Positions 1-9,378 of a DNA stretch of 64,000 bases are shown one piece after another. Position 1 is the first letter of the stretch. Every line of letters starts with the position of its first letter. The stretch spans positions 1 through 64,000 of the forward strand of contig NZ_FOVF01000013.1 in NCBI RefSeq assembly GCF_900115085.1, written 5' to 3'. This stretch comes from Dokdonella immobilis. Its GTDB lineage: Bacteria; Pseudomonadota; Gammaproteobacteria; Xanthomonadales; Rhodanobacteraceae. The translations under genes and the position numbers were made by a program. Under the pieces are notes generated by a model. That model was given only the letters and a program-made list of their open reading frames with translations, did no database searches and was not told the DNA's origin.

Positions 1-764
1 CTACGGGGGTTCGCTGACAGCACCTCCGTGTGCTGGCAGCGAACTGGGCGCGATCCCTCGCGCCCACCCTGCGGGCCTTTCCTTCGCCCGGCCGCCACCG
101 CTTACGGGGCCCGGGTAGCGCGCATCCTGCGCGCCAGAGCGAAAAGCAAACGCGACAGCCAAAGCCAAAGCCCCTCATCCGCCTGCGGCACCTTCTCCCG
201 CACGGCGGGAGAAGGAAGATCAGGAGCCAAAGCGAAGAGCGAGCTGCAGGTTTGCGGAACGCTGCTTCGTCTTGGCTGCGCAGGAGGCGCAGTCACTGGG
301 GCCCCTATGCAGTGGCGCAGTGGCGGAGAAAAGGCCCGCAGGGCGGCTCGCAGGGATGCGAGCCAGTTGGCTGCCAGTCCATGGAGGGACTGTCAGCCAA
401 CCCCGGAGCCGCTGCGCGGAGTCGCAGCGCAGGATGCCCGGAGACCGCTGCATCGGGGTGCTCTTTCTTTTGGTTACTTCCTTGACTTCGGGCTACCTGC
501 CCTTCGCCCTTCGGGCCAGCTGCGCCGTTCGCGCCGCTCCTGCGGCGCAGTGAGCACGCAAAGAAAAGTAACTCGCTCGCCGAAGGCGAGTGAAAGCGTC
601 GCAATCCATTTGTTCGCCCGTCGCAAAGGCTCAGTAGTAAGGAGTTTCTCGGACTGTCAGCGGCGGACTAAACATGGGGAAGCGTCGGCCTTTCGGTTCC
701 CGAAACATGCCAGCCAAGCGGGCTTGCCCACATCGCCAATGATGACAATACCCGGAGCCTCCCC
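1..764. repeat. Mosaic intergenic repeat, no gene
   Basis: This stretch holds no convincing gene. Positions 1 to about 330 match 4422-4885 in direct orientation, with near identity over the first 145 bases. Positions 330-610 read as a diverged inverted copy of 4310-4512, so the block is largely a giant inverted repeat. Many frames stay open here only because the sequence is GC-rich. The end of the stretch supplies the GGAG ribosome binding site of the RND gene at 765. The repeat runs off the left edge of the window. Confidence 0.8.
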
Positions 765-3700
765 ATGACCCTCGCCGAACTCAGCCTGAAGCGCCCGGTC
801 ACGGCGGTCATGTTCTTCGTTTCGATGACCGTCATCGGTCTCCTCGCGGCGTTTCGCCTGCCGCTCGAATACATGCCCGACATCCAGGCGCCGTTCCTGT
901 TCATCGACGTGCCGTATCCGGGGTCGACGCCGGCCGAGATCGAGCGGACCATCGCGCGACCGATCGAGGAGGCGCTGTCCACGCTGACCGGCATCCAGTC
1001 GATGAATTCGAGTTCGCGTGCCGACGGTGCGCAATTGTTCCTCGAGTTCAAGTGGGGGCAGGACGTTTCATCGAAGGCGGTCGAGGCGCGCGACAAGATC
1101 GATGCGATCCGCGCCGATCTTCCCGACGACCTGCAGCGCTTCTTCGTGTTCAAGTTCTCGACCTCGGACCAGCCGGTTCTGCAATTGCGCATATCGAGCG
1201 ACGGCGATCTGTCCAACTCCTATGAATTGCTCGATCGCAAGCTCAAGCGCCCGCTCGAGCGCCTGCCCGGGGTGGCCAAGGTCACCATCCAGGGCGTGGC
1301 GCCGCCGGAGGTGCAGATCGAGCTGTCCTCGGATCGCCTGAGCGCCCACAACATCAACCTCAATGATCTGGCCAAGTCGCTGCGCGAGGCCAACTTCTCG
1401 ACGTCGGCGGGATTGATCCACGACGGTGGCATGCGCTATCGCGTGCAGCCGCAAGGTGAGTGGCGGTCGCTGGACGAAGTGCGCAATCTGGTCATCAACG
1501 ATACCGGCCTGCGCCTGGGTGACATCGCCGACGTTCAACTGCGACCAGCGCGACTCGACTACCAGCGGCGGCTCGACCAGAGGCCGGCGGTCGCCATCGA
1601 CATCAGCCGCGAGCGCAGCGCCAACCTCGTCGAGGTTGGCCGGGCCGTGCTCGCCGAGGTGGCGCGGGCGTCGAAGGAGCCCGAGCTGAAGGGTCTGACC
1701 CTCTACTTCCTGCAGAACCAGGCCAAGGGGGTCACCGATTCGCTGCGCGAACTCGGCAAGGCAGGCATCGAGGGCACGGTGCTGTCTGTCCTCGTGCTGT
1801 TCTTCTTCCTGCGCGACTGGCGGGCAACGGCCATGGTCTCGCTGGCCATACCGGTCTGTTTCGTGATTACCCTGGGCTGCATGTACTTTTTCGGCATCAG
1901 TCTCAATATCCTGTCGATGATGGGTCTGCTGTTGGCCGTGGGCATGCTGGTCGACAACGCCGTGGTCGCCGTCGAGAGCATCTACCAGTATCGCGAGCGC
2001 TATCCCGACAAGCCCTGGTACAGCGCGGTGGAGGGCACGCGCGCGGTCGGCACGGCGATCACTGCCGGTACCCTGACCAGCATCATCGTGTTCCTGCCGA
2101 ACGTGTTCGGCGAGCGCACCCCGATTGCCATCTACCTGACCCAGGTGGCCATCTCGATGGCGATCGCGCACATCGCCTCGTGGCTGGTGGCGGTCAGCCT
2201 GATTCCGATGCTCGCCGCCAAGCTGCCGCCACCCAAGTTCATCGGCCGCGAGAACGCGATCACACGCCTGCAGCATCGCTATGGACGACTGGTCGACTGG
2301 TCGCTGCAGAACCGCGGCAAGACCATGCTCGGCCTGTTGTGCCTGCTGCTGCTGAGCTTCGTGCCGATGTCGCAGACCAAGTCCGACATGTTCCCGGCAG
2401 GGGACACGCGCGAAATGCAGTTGCGCTACGAGCTCAACGGCAACTACCGCCTGCCGCAGCTTGAACAGTCGGTCAGCAAGATCGAGCAGTACCTGACCGA
2501 GCACAAGAAAGAATTCGAGATCCGCAACATCTACAGCTATTTCGATGAGCGCGGCAATGCGCAGACCAACATCCTGCTCACCGAAGACGACGATGCGATC
2601 CGGCCGGCCAGCGAGATCATCGACGACATACGCAAGGGATTGCCCAAGCTGGCCATTGGCTCGGTCAGTTTCGATGGCAATGGTGGCGGCAACAGCAACG
2701 GCATCAAGCTGTCGCTGGTCGGCGACTCGACGGACACATTGCGCGAACAATCGGAATCCGTGATGGCCGTCCTGAGCCGCGTTCCCGGACTGCACGATGT
2801 TCGTCTTGTCGAGAATTCCGAAGAGCGTGAAATCGCCGTGCGTATCGATCGCGAACGCGCCCGCTACTACGGATTCAGCGCCGCGGACGTCGCGCAATAC
2901 GTCTCGATCGCACTGCGCGGGGCGCAGCTCAAGGATTTCCGTCGCGGCGATACGCAGATTCCGACCTGGGTACGCTTCCAGAATGCCGATGCGCAGAGCA
3001 TCAACGACATGTCCGATTACAAGCTGCGTGCGCCGGACGGCAGCCAGATTCCGCTGATGGCGATGGTCGAGGTGCGTACGCAAGGCGCGGCCTCGACGAT
3101 CCAGCGCGAGAACCGCCAGACTTCGTTGCAGATTCAGACCAATCTCGACAGTGACACCACCTCCGACGAGGCGCGCAAGCGCATCGAGACGGCAATGGCC
3201 AACGTGTCCCTGCCGGCCGGCTACCGCTGGACTTTCGGCACCTCGTTCCGCGAAGCGGACGAGACGGGGCAGCGCATGATGTTCAACATCATCATCGCCC
3301 TGGTTCTGGTCTACGTGGTCATGTGCGCGATGTTCGAGTCACTGATCTATCCGGCCGCGATCATGACGACGTTCGTGTTCTCCGTGTTCGGCGTGTTCTG
3401 GCTGTTCTGGATAACCGGCACCACGTTTTCGTTCATGGCGATGATCGGAATACTGATATTGATGGGCGTGGTCGTGAACAACGGCATTGTCATGCTCATG
3501 CACATCAACCAGCTCAGGCATGAGGGCCTGTTGCGAACCGAAGCGTTGGTGCGCGGCAGCAAGGATCGCCTGCGACCGGTACTGATGACCATGGGTACGG
3601 CGATCCTGGCGATGGTGCCGCTGTGCATCGGCACCGTGCAGGTCGGTGGCGATGGTCCACCGTACTTCCCGATGGCGCGCGCGATCGTCGGCGGCCTGAT

Positions 3701-3836
3701 GTTCTCGACCATCGTCACCCTGATGGCGTTGCCTGTGATCTATTCGTTGCTCGACGATGCACGCCTCTGGGTGCGCAAGGTTGGCAGTGATGGCCGCGCC
3801 GGCAGGATCCTTCGGCAGCGGCCGGCGGCATCGTGA
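765..3836 (+). CDS. RND-family efflux transporter, inner membrane pump
   Basis: 1023-residue AcrB/MdtB-type pump, the usual length for the hydrophobe/amphiphile exporter branch. The N-terminus (LSLKRPVTAVMFFVS) is the first membrane helix, followed by the periplasmic porter domain. Helices 2-6 begin near residue 335, and a second set lies after about residue 850. The helix-4 proton relay reads GMLVDNAVVAVE, so the second Asp of the AcrB pair is Asn, a common variant. GGAG lies 8 bases before the ATG. It would export small molecules in a tripartite complex, but no membrane-fusion or outer-membrane partner gene lies downstream, and upstream there is only repeat DNA within the window. The substrate cannot be told. 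Confidence 0.93.
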   Translation: MTLAELSLKRPVTAVMFFVSMTVIGLLAAFRLPLEYMPDIQAPFLFIDVPYPGSTPAEIERTIARPIEEALSTLTGIQSMNSSSRADGAQLFLEFKWGQDVSSKAVEARDKIDAIRADLPDDLQRFFVFKFSTSDQPVLQLRISSDGDLSNSYELLDRKLKRPLERLPGVAKVTIQGVAPPEVQIELSSDRLSAHNINLNDLAKSLREANFSTSAGLIHDGGMRYRVQPQGEWRSLDEVRNLVINDTGLRLGDIADVQLRPARLDYQRRLDQRPAVAIDISRERSANLVEVGRAVLAEVARASKEPELKGLTLYFLQNQAKGVTDSLRELGKAGIEGTVLSVLVLFFFLRDWRATAMVSLAIPVCFVITLGCMYFFGISLNILSMMGLLLAVGMLVDNAVVAVESIYQYRERYPDKPWYSAVEGTRAVGTAITAGTLTSIIVFLPNVFGERTPIAIYLTQVAISMAIAHIASWLVAVSLIPMLAAKLPPPKFIGRENAITRLQHRYGRLVDWSLQNRGKTMLGLLCLLLLSFVPMSQTKSDMFPAGDTREMQLRYELNGNYRLPQLEQSVSKIEQYLTEHKKEFEIRNIYSYFDERGNAQTNILLTEDDDAIRPASEIIDDIRKGLPKLAIGSVSFDGNGGGNSNGIKLSLVGDSTDTLREQSESVMAVLSRVPGLHDVRLVENSEEREIAVRIDRERARYYGFSAADVAQYVSIALRGAQLKDFRRGDTQIPTWVRFQNADAQSINDMSDYKLRAPDGSQIPLMAMVEVRTQGAASTIQRENRQTSLQIQTNLDSDTTSDEARKRIETAMANVSLPAGYRWTFGTSFREADETGQRMMFNIIIALVLVYVVMCAMFESLIYPAAIMTTFVFSVFGVFWLFWITGTTFSFMAMIGILILMGVVVNNGIVMLMHINQLRHEGLLRTEALVRGSKDRLRPVLMTMGTAILAMVPLCIGTVQVGGDGPPYFPMARAIVGGLMFSTIVTLMALPVIYSLLDDARLWVRKVGSDGRAGRILRQRPAAS

Positions 3837-4150
3837 TGTGGACAACCATGGGTCTTGTCGACGCTGTGTGAGCAGGCGCGCGGGAAGTTTCCTGTCCTTC
3901 GCATGAAGTGCCTGCGCAGACAACCGTGCCGCGGATTTGCGTGCGGCCACTGTTCGCTGGCGGTCTCGGCATCAGTGTGCATCGACTGAGGTCCTTCGTC
4001 CCAGCCCTTCGACAGGCTCAGGACTGGGCGGACTTCGTGCGGGCATGGACCCGTTGACTCGGCTTCTTCTGTTCGTGCACCGCTGCGCGGCGCAGCCTTG
4101 GTGGCAACGGCTTTCACTCGCCTCCGGCGTGCGAGTCACTTCGCTTCCAC

Positions 4151-4180
4151 TGTAGGAGCGCCTTCAGGCGCGATGCGCTT
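4151..4180. repeat. REP-like hairpin element
   Basis: The motif TGTAGGAGCGCC followed by TTCA and GGCGC forms a short hairpin (4158-4171). This 'TGTAGGAGCG...' form resembles the REP sequences scattered through Xanthomonadales and Pseudomonas genomes. Only one clear copy was seen in this window, so the assignment rests on resemblance. Confidence 0.55.
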
Positions 4181-4309
4181 TCTGAACGATTCAACCTTGT
4201 AGGCTGTCGTCCCTGCTCAGGCAGGGACCCAGTGACTGTGCTTGTCGCTCTGCTCGACATCGCTACGCGGCGCGAGATATGTCGATCCAATCCAGAGCTT
4301 TCACTCGCC

Positions 4310-4885
4310 TGCGGCGAGCGACCCACTTTCTCTTGCGTGGCCAAGAGAAAGTAGGCAAAGAGAAGGCCACCCCAAAGCGGTGGTCTGCGGGCATCCTGCC
4401 CTGCGACTTCGCGGCCGGGCTGCGGGGGTTCGCTGACAGCACCTCCGTGTGCTGGCAGCGAACTGGGCGCAATCCCTTGCGCCCACCCTGCGGGCCTTTC
4501 CTTCGCCCGGCCGCCACCGCTTACGGGGCCCGGGTAGCGCGCATCCTGCGCGCCAGAGCGGAGAGCAATGGCAACAGCCAAAGCCCAAAGCCCAAAGCCC
4601 AAAGCCCAAAGCCCAAAGCCCAAAGCCCAAAGCCCAAAGCCCAAAGCCCAAAGCCCAAAGCCCAAAGCCCAAAGCCCAAAGCCCAAAGCCCAAAGCCCAA
4701 AGCCCCTCATCCGCCCTGCGGGCACCTTCTCCCGCGTGGCGAGAGAAGGAAGAGCAGGCGCCGCGGTGATGGGCAAGCGGCATGCTTGCGGGAGTCGGCT
4801 TCGTCCTGGCTGCGCGGGATGGGCAGTGAATGCGGCCCCTATGCAGTGCTGCAGTGGCCATGCAAGGAGAAGAAACTGGCTCGCC
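4310..4885. repeat. Mosaic intergenic repeat, second copy
   Basis: 4422-4563 is almost identical to 1-143, and 4704-4885 is alignable with 172-340. The two copies differ mainly in the middle: here the CCAAAGC heptamer is present 18 times, while the left copy has about two units. Positions 4310-4512 also match the inverted part of the left copy. The repeats flank the RND gene on both sides. Confidence 0.85.
4578..4703. repeat. Heptamer tandem array (CCAAAGC)18
   Basis: The unit CCAAAGC is repeated 18 times without a mismatch over exactly 126 bases. Because 7 is not a multiple of 3, all three forward frames read through with the same seven-residue periodicity, giving false protein calls. The homologous position at about 158-172 has only about two units, so copy number has changed between the two repeat copies, most simply by strand slippage. 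Confidence 0.95.
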
Positions 4886-4981
4886 GCGAGTGAGTGAAAG
4901 CAGGGACAGATGATGCCGGATGAAGGGGGGTGCTTCATCTCGCGCTGCACCTCGCGGCGGCCAGCGCGTTCAATGAGAACC

Positions 4982-5998
4982 CTATTGCTTCGATGCGTCC
5001 TCGTCTGCGTAGATCGCGACATGCGCAATGCCGTCGGCGCCGACCCAGGCGCGGAACATGCCGTCGGTGTTGAACGGCATCGCCATGCTGCCGTCCGCAC
5101 CGAGCACGATGGCGCCACCGTCGCCGCCGAGTTTCGGGATGTCCTTGTTGATGACCTGTTCGGCGGCCTTGGCCAGCGGTTGGCCGAGGAGGCCGACGCG
5201 CATGCAGATCGAATGTGCGGCGACCGTACGCAGGTAGAACTCGCCCCAGCCGGTGGCCGAAACCGCGCAGTTCGCGTCGGCGTAGGTGCCGGCACCGATC
5301 ACCGGCGAGTCGCCTATGCGGCCGAATCGTTTGTCGGTCATGCCGCCGGTCGAGGTTCCTGCCGCGAGATGTCCGTTGCGATCGAGGGCGACCGCTCCGA
5401 CCGTGCCGAAATGCTTCGCCGTTTCCAGATCGGCGTGAGCCGTGCCGGCCTTGTCTTCGGTCAGCGCCTTCTGCAACTGCTGCCAGCGGCGCTCGGTGCG
5501 GAAGTAGGCGGGATCGACGAGGGTGATGCCGTTTTCCCTGGCAAAGGTTTCGGCACCCGGGCCGGCCAGCATGACGTGCGGCGATTTTTCCATCACCGCT
5601 CGGGCGAGCAGGATGGGGTTGCGCACGGAGCGCACGCCGGCCACTGCGCCGGCCTTGAGGCTGGCGCCATCCATGACCGCCGAGTCGAGTTCGTTGTGGC
5701 CGTCATGGGTGAACACGGCTCCCTTGCCGGCATTGAAGTTGGGGTCGTCCTCGAGCACGGTGATCGCGGCGGTGACGGCATCCAGGGCGGGTTTTCCTGC
5801 CTTCAGTTCGGCATAGCCGCGGTTGACGGCTTCGAGCAGGGTCGCCCGCACTGCTTTCTCGATTTCGGGCGTCATGCTGGCGCGGATGACACCGGCACCT
5901 CCGTGGATCACGAGTGCAGGTGGGTGCGGCGTCTCGGCGCGGGCATACGCGCAGAGCAGGAGCAGCACCGACAGGCCGGGCCGGTTCATTCGATTCAT
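4982..5998 (-). CDS. iaaA: Isoaspartyl peptidase / L-asparaginase, exported
   Basis: 338 residues, the plant-type asparaginase family of N-terminal-nucleophile hydrolases. It removes isoaspartyl residues from dipeptides and also hydrolyses asparagine. The precursor is cleaved just before Thr199 (HFG|TVGAVALD), which becomes the nucleophile. Conserved VIHGGAG (about residue 30) and NFNAGKGAVFT (about 88-97) are present, as is the C-terminal GGDGGAIVLG. A signal peptide (about 20 residues, ending AYARA) predicts export to the periplasm. GGAGGA precedes the ATG by 7 bases. It lies 40 bases after a dipeptidase gene on the same strand, so the two are probably one transcript for degrading peptides. 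Confidence 0.93.
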   Translation of the reverse strand: MNRMNRPGLSVLLLLCAYARAETPHPPALVIHGGAGVIRASMTPEIEKAVRATLLEAVNRGYAELKAGKPALDAVTAAITVLEDDPNFNAGKGAVFTHDGHNELDSAVMDGASLKAGAVAGVRSVRNPILLARAVMEKSPHVMLAGPGAETFARENGITLVDPAYFRTERRWQQLQKALTEDKAGTAHADLETAKHFGTVGAVALDRNGHLAAGTSTGGMTDKRFGRIGDSPVIGAGTYADANCAVSATGWGEFYLRTVAAHSICMRVGLLGQPLAKAAEQVINKDIPKLGGDGGAIVLGADGSMAMPFNTDGMFRAWVGADGIAHVAIYADEDASKQ

Positions 5999-6038
5999 CG
6001 CAATTCCTCCGTATTCATGGCAAGGCAGCCCGGGCTGT

Positions 6039-7262
6039 TCACGGTTGCCTGGCCGCCTCGACCGCGCGCATCACGCGCAGCAGGTTGCCACCGAGCACGC
6101 CCTTGATCTGCGCCTCGCTGTAGCCCTCGCGAAGCAGGCGCTCGGTGATCTTCGGCAGGCTGGCGACATCGATCATGCCGCTGACCCCGCCGCCGCCGTC
6201 CCAGTCGGCGCCGAGGCCGACATGCTCGGGTCCGGCCACTTCGAGGATGTGCAGCATGTGTTTCATGTAGTCCTCGAATGTCGCCTGTGGCGCCGGATAT
6301 TTCGCTTCGATCTCGCGGTACAGCCGCATGGCCTGCTTGCGCTTCTCGACGGTCAGTGCCGCGCCGTCTTCGATGATCGCGAAGAAGCGGTCGAACTCGG
6401 CATCGCGCTCGCCGTTTTTCGGCACCTTGATGAGAAACTGGTTGACCGAATTGACCTGGATCACGCCACCCGTCGCGGCCAGCTTGCGCAGTCGCGCATC
6501 GTCGATGTTGCGTGGATGGGCGTTGAGCGCGGCCGATGCGGTATGCGAGAGCACCACCGGCGTCTTCGAGAGCTCGACGACCTGGTCGAATACGGCGTCG
6601 CTGGCATGCGAAAGGTCGATGATCAGGCCGAGCCGGTTCGCTTCGGCGACCAGGGCCCGGCCCTTGTCGCTCAGTCCGTTGAATTCGGGGCCGCCTGGAT
6701 TGGTCGAGGAATCGGCGAAGTCGTCGTTGGCAGAGTGGACCAGGCCGAGCATGCGCAAGCCCAGCGCGTAGTAGGCGCTGAGCAGGCTCGGGTCGCTCGC
6801 CAGCGGCGACGCATTTTCCATGCTGATATAGACGATGCGCTTGCCGGCCTTCTTGATGCGTGCCGCATCGTCGGCGCTCAGGGCGATCTCGAAGCGGTCG
6901 GCATTCGCTGCGACCATCTCGCGGATCTCGACCAGGCGCTTCAGGCCGAAGTCCCGCGCCGCCCGGTTGCCGGCGACGGTGCGTTCGCCCTGTGGCGTGT
7001 AGATCACCCAGAAGCCGCCATCGAGTCCGCCTTCGAGCATGCGCGGATAGTCGACCTGGGAGAAATCCGCGTCGAAGCTGTGGCGGTCGCCGATGCGCCA
7101 ATCGGGACGCGCGAACAGCATCGGTGTATCCAGGTGGGTATCGAGCACGATAGCGCTCTGGTGCAGGGTTGCAGCGCGTTGCTCGAGGGTGTCGGCTGGC
7201 GCAGCCAGAGCGGGCCTGGCCAGGCCAGTGCAGACGAGCAGGAGGATGGCGATCGATTTCAT
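6039..7262 (-). CDS. Membrane dipeptidase (peptidase M19), exported
   Basis: 407 residues from the chosen ATG, which begins a clear signal peptide (MKSIAILLLVCTGLARPALA). An upstream in-frame ATG at 7322 would bury that signal, so it was rejected. It belongs to the renal-dipeptidase zinc family: the HxD metal motif is in LDTHLDTP, and later conserved segments are DLSHASD, SHTAS and HVGLGADWDG. The enzyme splits dipeptides in the periplasm. It is first in a two-gene operon with the isoaspartyl peptidase 40 bases downstream, a combination suited to using protein fragments as an amino-acid source. Confidence 0.92.
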   Translation of the reverse strand: MKSIAILLLVCTGLARPALAAPADTLEQRAATLHQSAIVLDTHLDTPMLFARPDWRIGDRHSFDADFSQVDYPRMLEGGLDGGFWVIYTPQGERTVAGNRAARDFGLKRLVEIREMVAANADRFEIALSADDAARIKKAGKRIVYISMENASPLASDPSLLSAYYALGLRMLGLVHSANDDFADSSTNPGGPEFNGLSDKGRALVAEANRLGLIIDLSHASDAVFDQVVELSKTPVVLSHTASAALNAHPRNIDDARLRKLAATGGVIQVNSVNQFLIKVPKNGERDAEFDRFFAIIEDGAALTVEKRKQAMRLYREIEAKYPAPQATFEDYMKHMLHILEVAGPEHVGLGADWDGGGGVSGMIDVASLPKITERLLREGYSEAQIKGVLGGNLLRVMRAVEAARQP

Positions 7263-7387
7263 GGGCAGGATGGCTTCGCGGCCTCGGTACCCGATCACAC
7301 CACAGCAGGCAGGCATCGGCAATGCGCAGGGAAGGCTTGTACCTTGGTCCCGATGACAGGCTGGTCGACAGTTGCTACGGTGATGGC

Positions 7388-9229
7388 ATGAACAGAACAG
7401 TCATTCACGGTTGCGGCGTCCTCGCCGCGTTGCTTCTTGGCGCGTGCGCGAGCACGCCGCGGGGTTCGGAGAAACCGGTCATGTCCGATGGGCTCGTCAG
7501 CGAGATCAGGGTCACTCGACACGAGGGAGCCGACGACCTGCTCAGCGCCGGCCTCGGTCTTTCCGGCCTGCGCGGGTCGGTGCCGGCGTTCGCCGACGCG
7601 CAGGCGCCGACGCCGGCCGAGTTGCGTCGTCGGGCAATCTATACGAGCTGGCGGGGCATCGCCGATCTGGGACCGCTCGGCAGCTATGGCGAAATCTACG
7701 GCAGCGTTCCGCTGGTTACCGGTCGCGAGTTCAGCGCATTTGCGAAACTGCCGGAAGCGCGCTCGCCGCATCGCGTCCTGCTGCAGGTGCCCGACCTGTT
7801 CGATCGCGACAAGCGCTGCGTGATCGTCGCGGCCTCATCGGGATCGCGCGGGGTCTATGGCGCGATCTCGCTGGCCGGTGCCTGGGGCCTGCCGCGCGGC
7901 TGCGCGGTGGCCTATACCGACAAGGGCACCGGCAGCGGTTATTTCGACGTGGCCAGCAATACCGGCGTTCGCCTCGACGGTACGCGTACCGAGCGCGGCG
8001 TCGAGATGCTCGAATTCGCGCCCGATGGCGATGAAACGCCCGGCCCGCTCAACGCCGTGCTGGTCAAGCATGCGCATTCCGGCGACAACCCCGAGGCCTC
8101 GTGGGGGCGGCACGTCATCCAGGCCGCACGGTTCGCCCTGCACGCGCTCGACCAGGCCTTTCCGGACCAGGCGCCATTCACTGCCGGGAACACGCGCATC
8201 ATCGCCGCCAGCCTTTCCAACGGCGGCGGTGCCGTTTTGCGCGCCGCCGAGAACGATGCCAACCTGCTCGACGGCGTGGTCGCAGTGGAGCCCAACATCC
8301 TCGCGGGCGACGGTGGGCGCGCCCTCTACGACTACGTCACTGAAGCGGCCCTGCTGACGCCCTGCGCGTTGCTCGAGCCGCGCTTCGACGACACGCCGTT
8401 CGCGCGCGTCAATGGCGCGCATCCACCGGCCTGGGTCACGCGCTGCGCCACCTTGCACGAACGCGGCGAGTTGACCGCGGACGATCTGCAGACCCAGGCC
8501 GCTGAGGCGCTGGCCCGTCTGCACGTTTCCGGCTGGACCGATGCCGCGCTGCGCAATGTCGCGGCGAGCACGGCCCTTGATCTCTGGCGCGCGGTCGCGG
8601 TGACCTATGCGGCGGCGTACACGCGCACGGCGGCGGGTCCGATGCCGTGCGGTTATGGTCTGGCCGGCATGGATCCCGGCACGGCCCCGCGACTCGCGAC
8701 GCCCGCCGAGCGTGCGGCCTGGTGGTCCGATGCCTCGGGCATTCCGCCCGGCGCCGGGGTAGGCATCGTCGATGACATGGCGACCGGCGACGATGCGAGC
8801 TGGCCCGGTGTCGAGTGCCTTCGCCAGTTGTGGGGCACGCAGGATGCGCTAGGGCAGCGCCTTGCCGCGGGTGTCGAGGCAACCCGGGCTGCGCTGCCGC
8901 GCGCCGACCTGCCGATCATCATCGTGCATGGCCAGGCCGATGGCCTGGTGCCGATAGCCTTCAGTTCCGATCCATACGTCCGCTGGCTCGAGGCCAACGA
9001 GCGTCACCCTGTCCTGTGGCGGGTCGAGCATGCCCAGCACTTCGATGCCTTCCTGGCCTTTCCGGGGTTCGGCGATCGGCATGTACCGCTGATGCCGTTC
9101 GCGTATGCGGCCCTGGACCGGATGTGGGCGCATCTGTTTGCCGGTGAGGCCCTGCCGCCGAGCCGCGATATCGCGACCACGCCACGTGGAAGTGGCCCGC
9201 TCGGCGCGGTTCAACTGGGCGTTCCCTGA
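7388..9229 (+). CDS. D-(-)-3-hydroxybutyrate oligomer hydrolase, lipoprotein
   Basis: 613 residues. It cleaves 3-hydroxybutyrate dimers and oligomers released during polyhydroxybutyrate breakdown. The family is recognised from the segment VLLQVPDLFDRDKRCVIVAA and SGSRGVYGAI, followed by the alpha/beta-hydrolase nucleophile region AASLSNGGGAV. A lipoprotein signal (ALLLGAC with Cys about residue 18) makes membrane anchoring likely. This ATG was chosen because it starts the lipoprotein signal; an open extension back to 7169 has no protein-like character. It lies 150 bases before phaE-phaC on the same strand, so synthesis and mobilisation genes for the same polymer sit together. Confidence 0.88.
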   Translation: MNRTVIHGCGVLAALLLGACASTPRGSEKPVMSDGLVSEIRVTRHEGADDLLSAGLGLSGLRGSVPAFADAQAPTPAELRRRAIYTSWRGIADLGPLGSYGEIYGSVPLVTGREFSAFAKLPEARSPHRVLLQVPDLFDRDKRCVIVAASSGSRGVYGAISLAGAWGLPRGCAVAYTDKGTGSGYFDVASNTGVRLDGTRTERGVEMLEFAPDGDETPGPLNAVLVKHAHSGDNPEASWGRHVIQAARFALHALDQAFPDQAPFTAGNTRIIAASLSNGGGAVLRAAENDANLLDGVVAVEPNILAGDGGRALYDYVTEAALLTPCALLEPRFDDTPFARVNGAHPPAWVTRCATLHERGELTADDLQTQAAEALARLHVSGWTDAALRNVAASTALDLWRAVAVTYAAAYTRTAAGPMPCGYGLAGMDPGTAPRLATPAERAAWWSDASGIPPGAGVGIVDDMATGDDASWPGVECLRQLWGTQDALGQRLAAGVEATRAALPRADLPIIIVHGQADGLVPIAFSSDPYVRWLEANERHPVLWRVEHAQHFDAFLAFPGFGDRHVPLMPFAYAALDRMWAHLFAGEALPPSRDIATTPRGSGPLGAVQLGVP

Positions 9230-9378
9230 GTCGCGGGTTCCTGCGCGGCGCATGTGCGTGCGGTACCGGAGTCCGGGCCGGCGCCAGCGCGCCGATTCGC
9301 CGCTGTAACGCGCGCACCGCTATCATGTGCGACATGCGGCGCCCGCGCCGCCCGCTGACTCGAATCGGAGATCGCGCC

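Larger units (their letters stand above)
3837..4981. other. Repeat-rich intergenic region, no gene
   Basis: These 1.1 kb contain no supportable gene. In order they hold a short dispersed-type repeat around 4004-4027 (CCCTTCGACAGGCTCAGGAC), a REP-like hairpin at 4151-4180, a second hairpin near 4208-4230 (GTCCCTGC and GCAGGGAC), and then the mosaic repeat from 4310 to 4885 that also occurs at the left edge of the window. Long open frames here translate as Lys-Pro-Ala-Gln-Ser periodicities and are products of the heptamer array, not proteins. Confidence 0.8.

Noticed and set aside
28-768. Several overlapping open frames of 150-246 codons at the left edge
   Set aside because: They lie in repeat DNA that recurs at 4310-4885, on both strands and in all frames, with no family resemblance and no ribosome binding sites.
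1068-3083. A 671-codon antisense frame inside the RND gene
   Set aside because: High GC at third positions keeps the complementary frame open; the plus-strand RND protein is unmistakable.
4114-5295. A 393-codon minus-strand frame containing Leu-Trp-Ala-Leu-Gly-Phe-Gly repeats
   Set aside because: The repeats are the translation of the heptamer array, and the rest runs antisense through the isoaspartyl peptidase gene.
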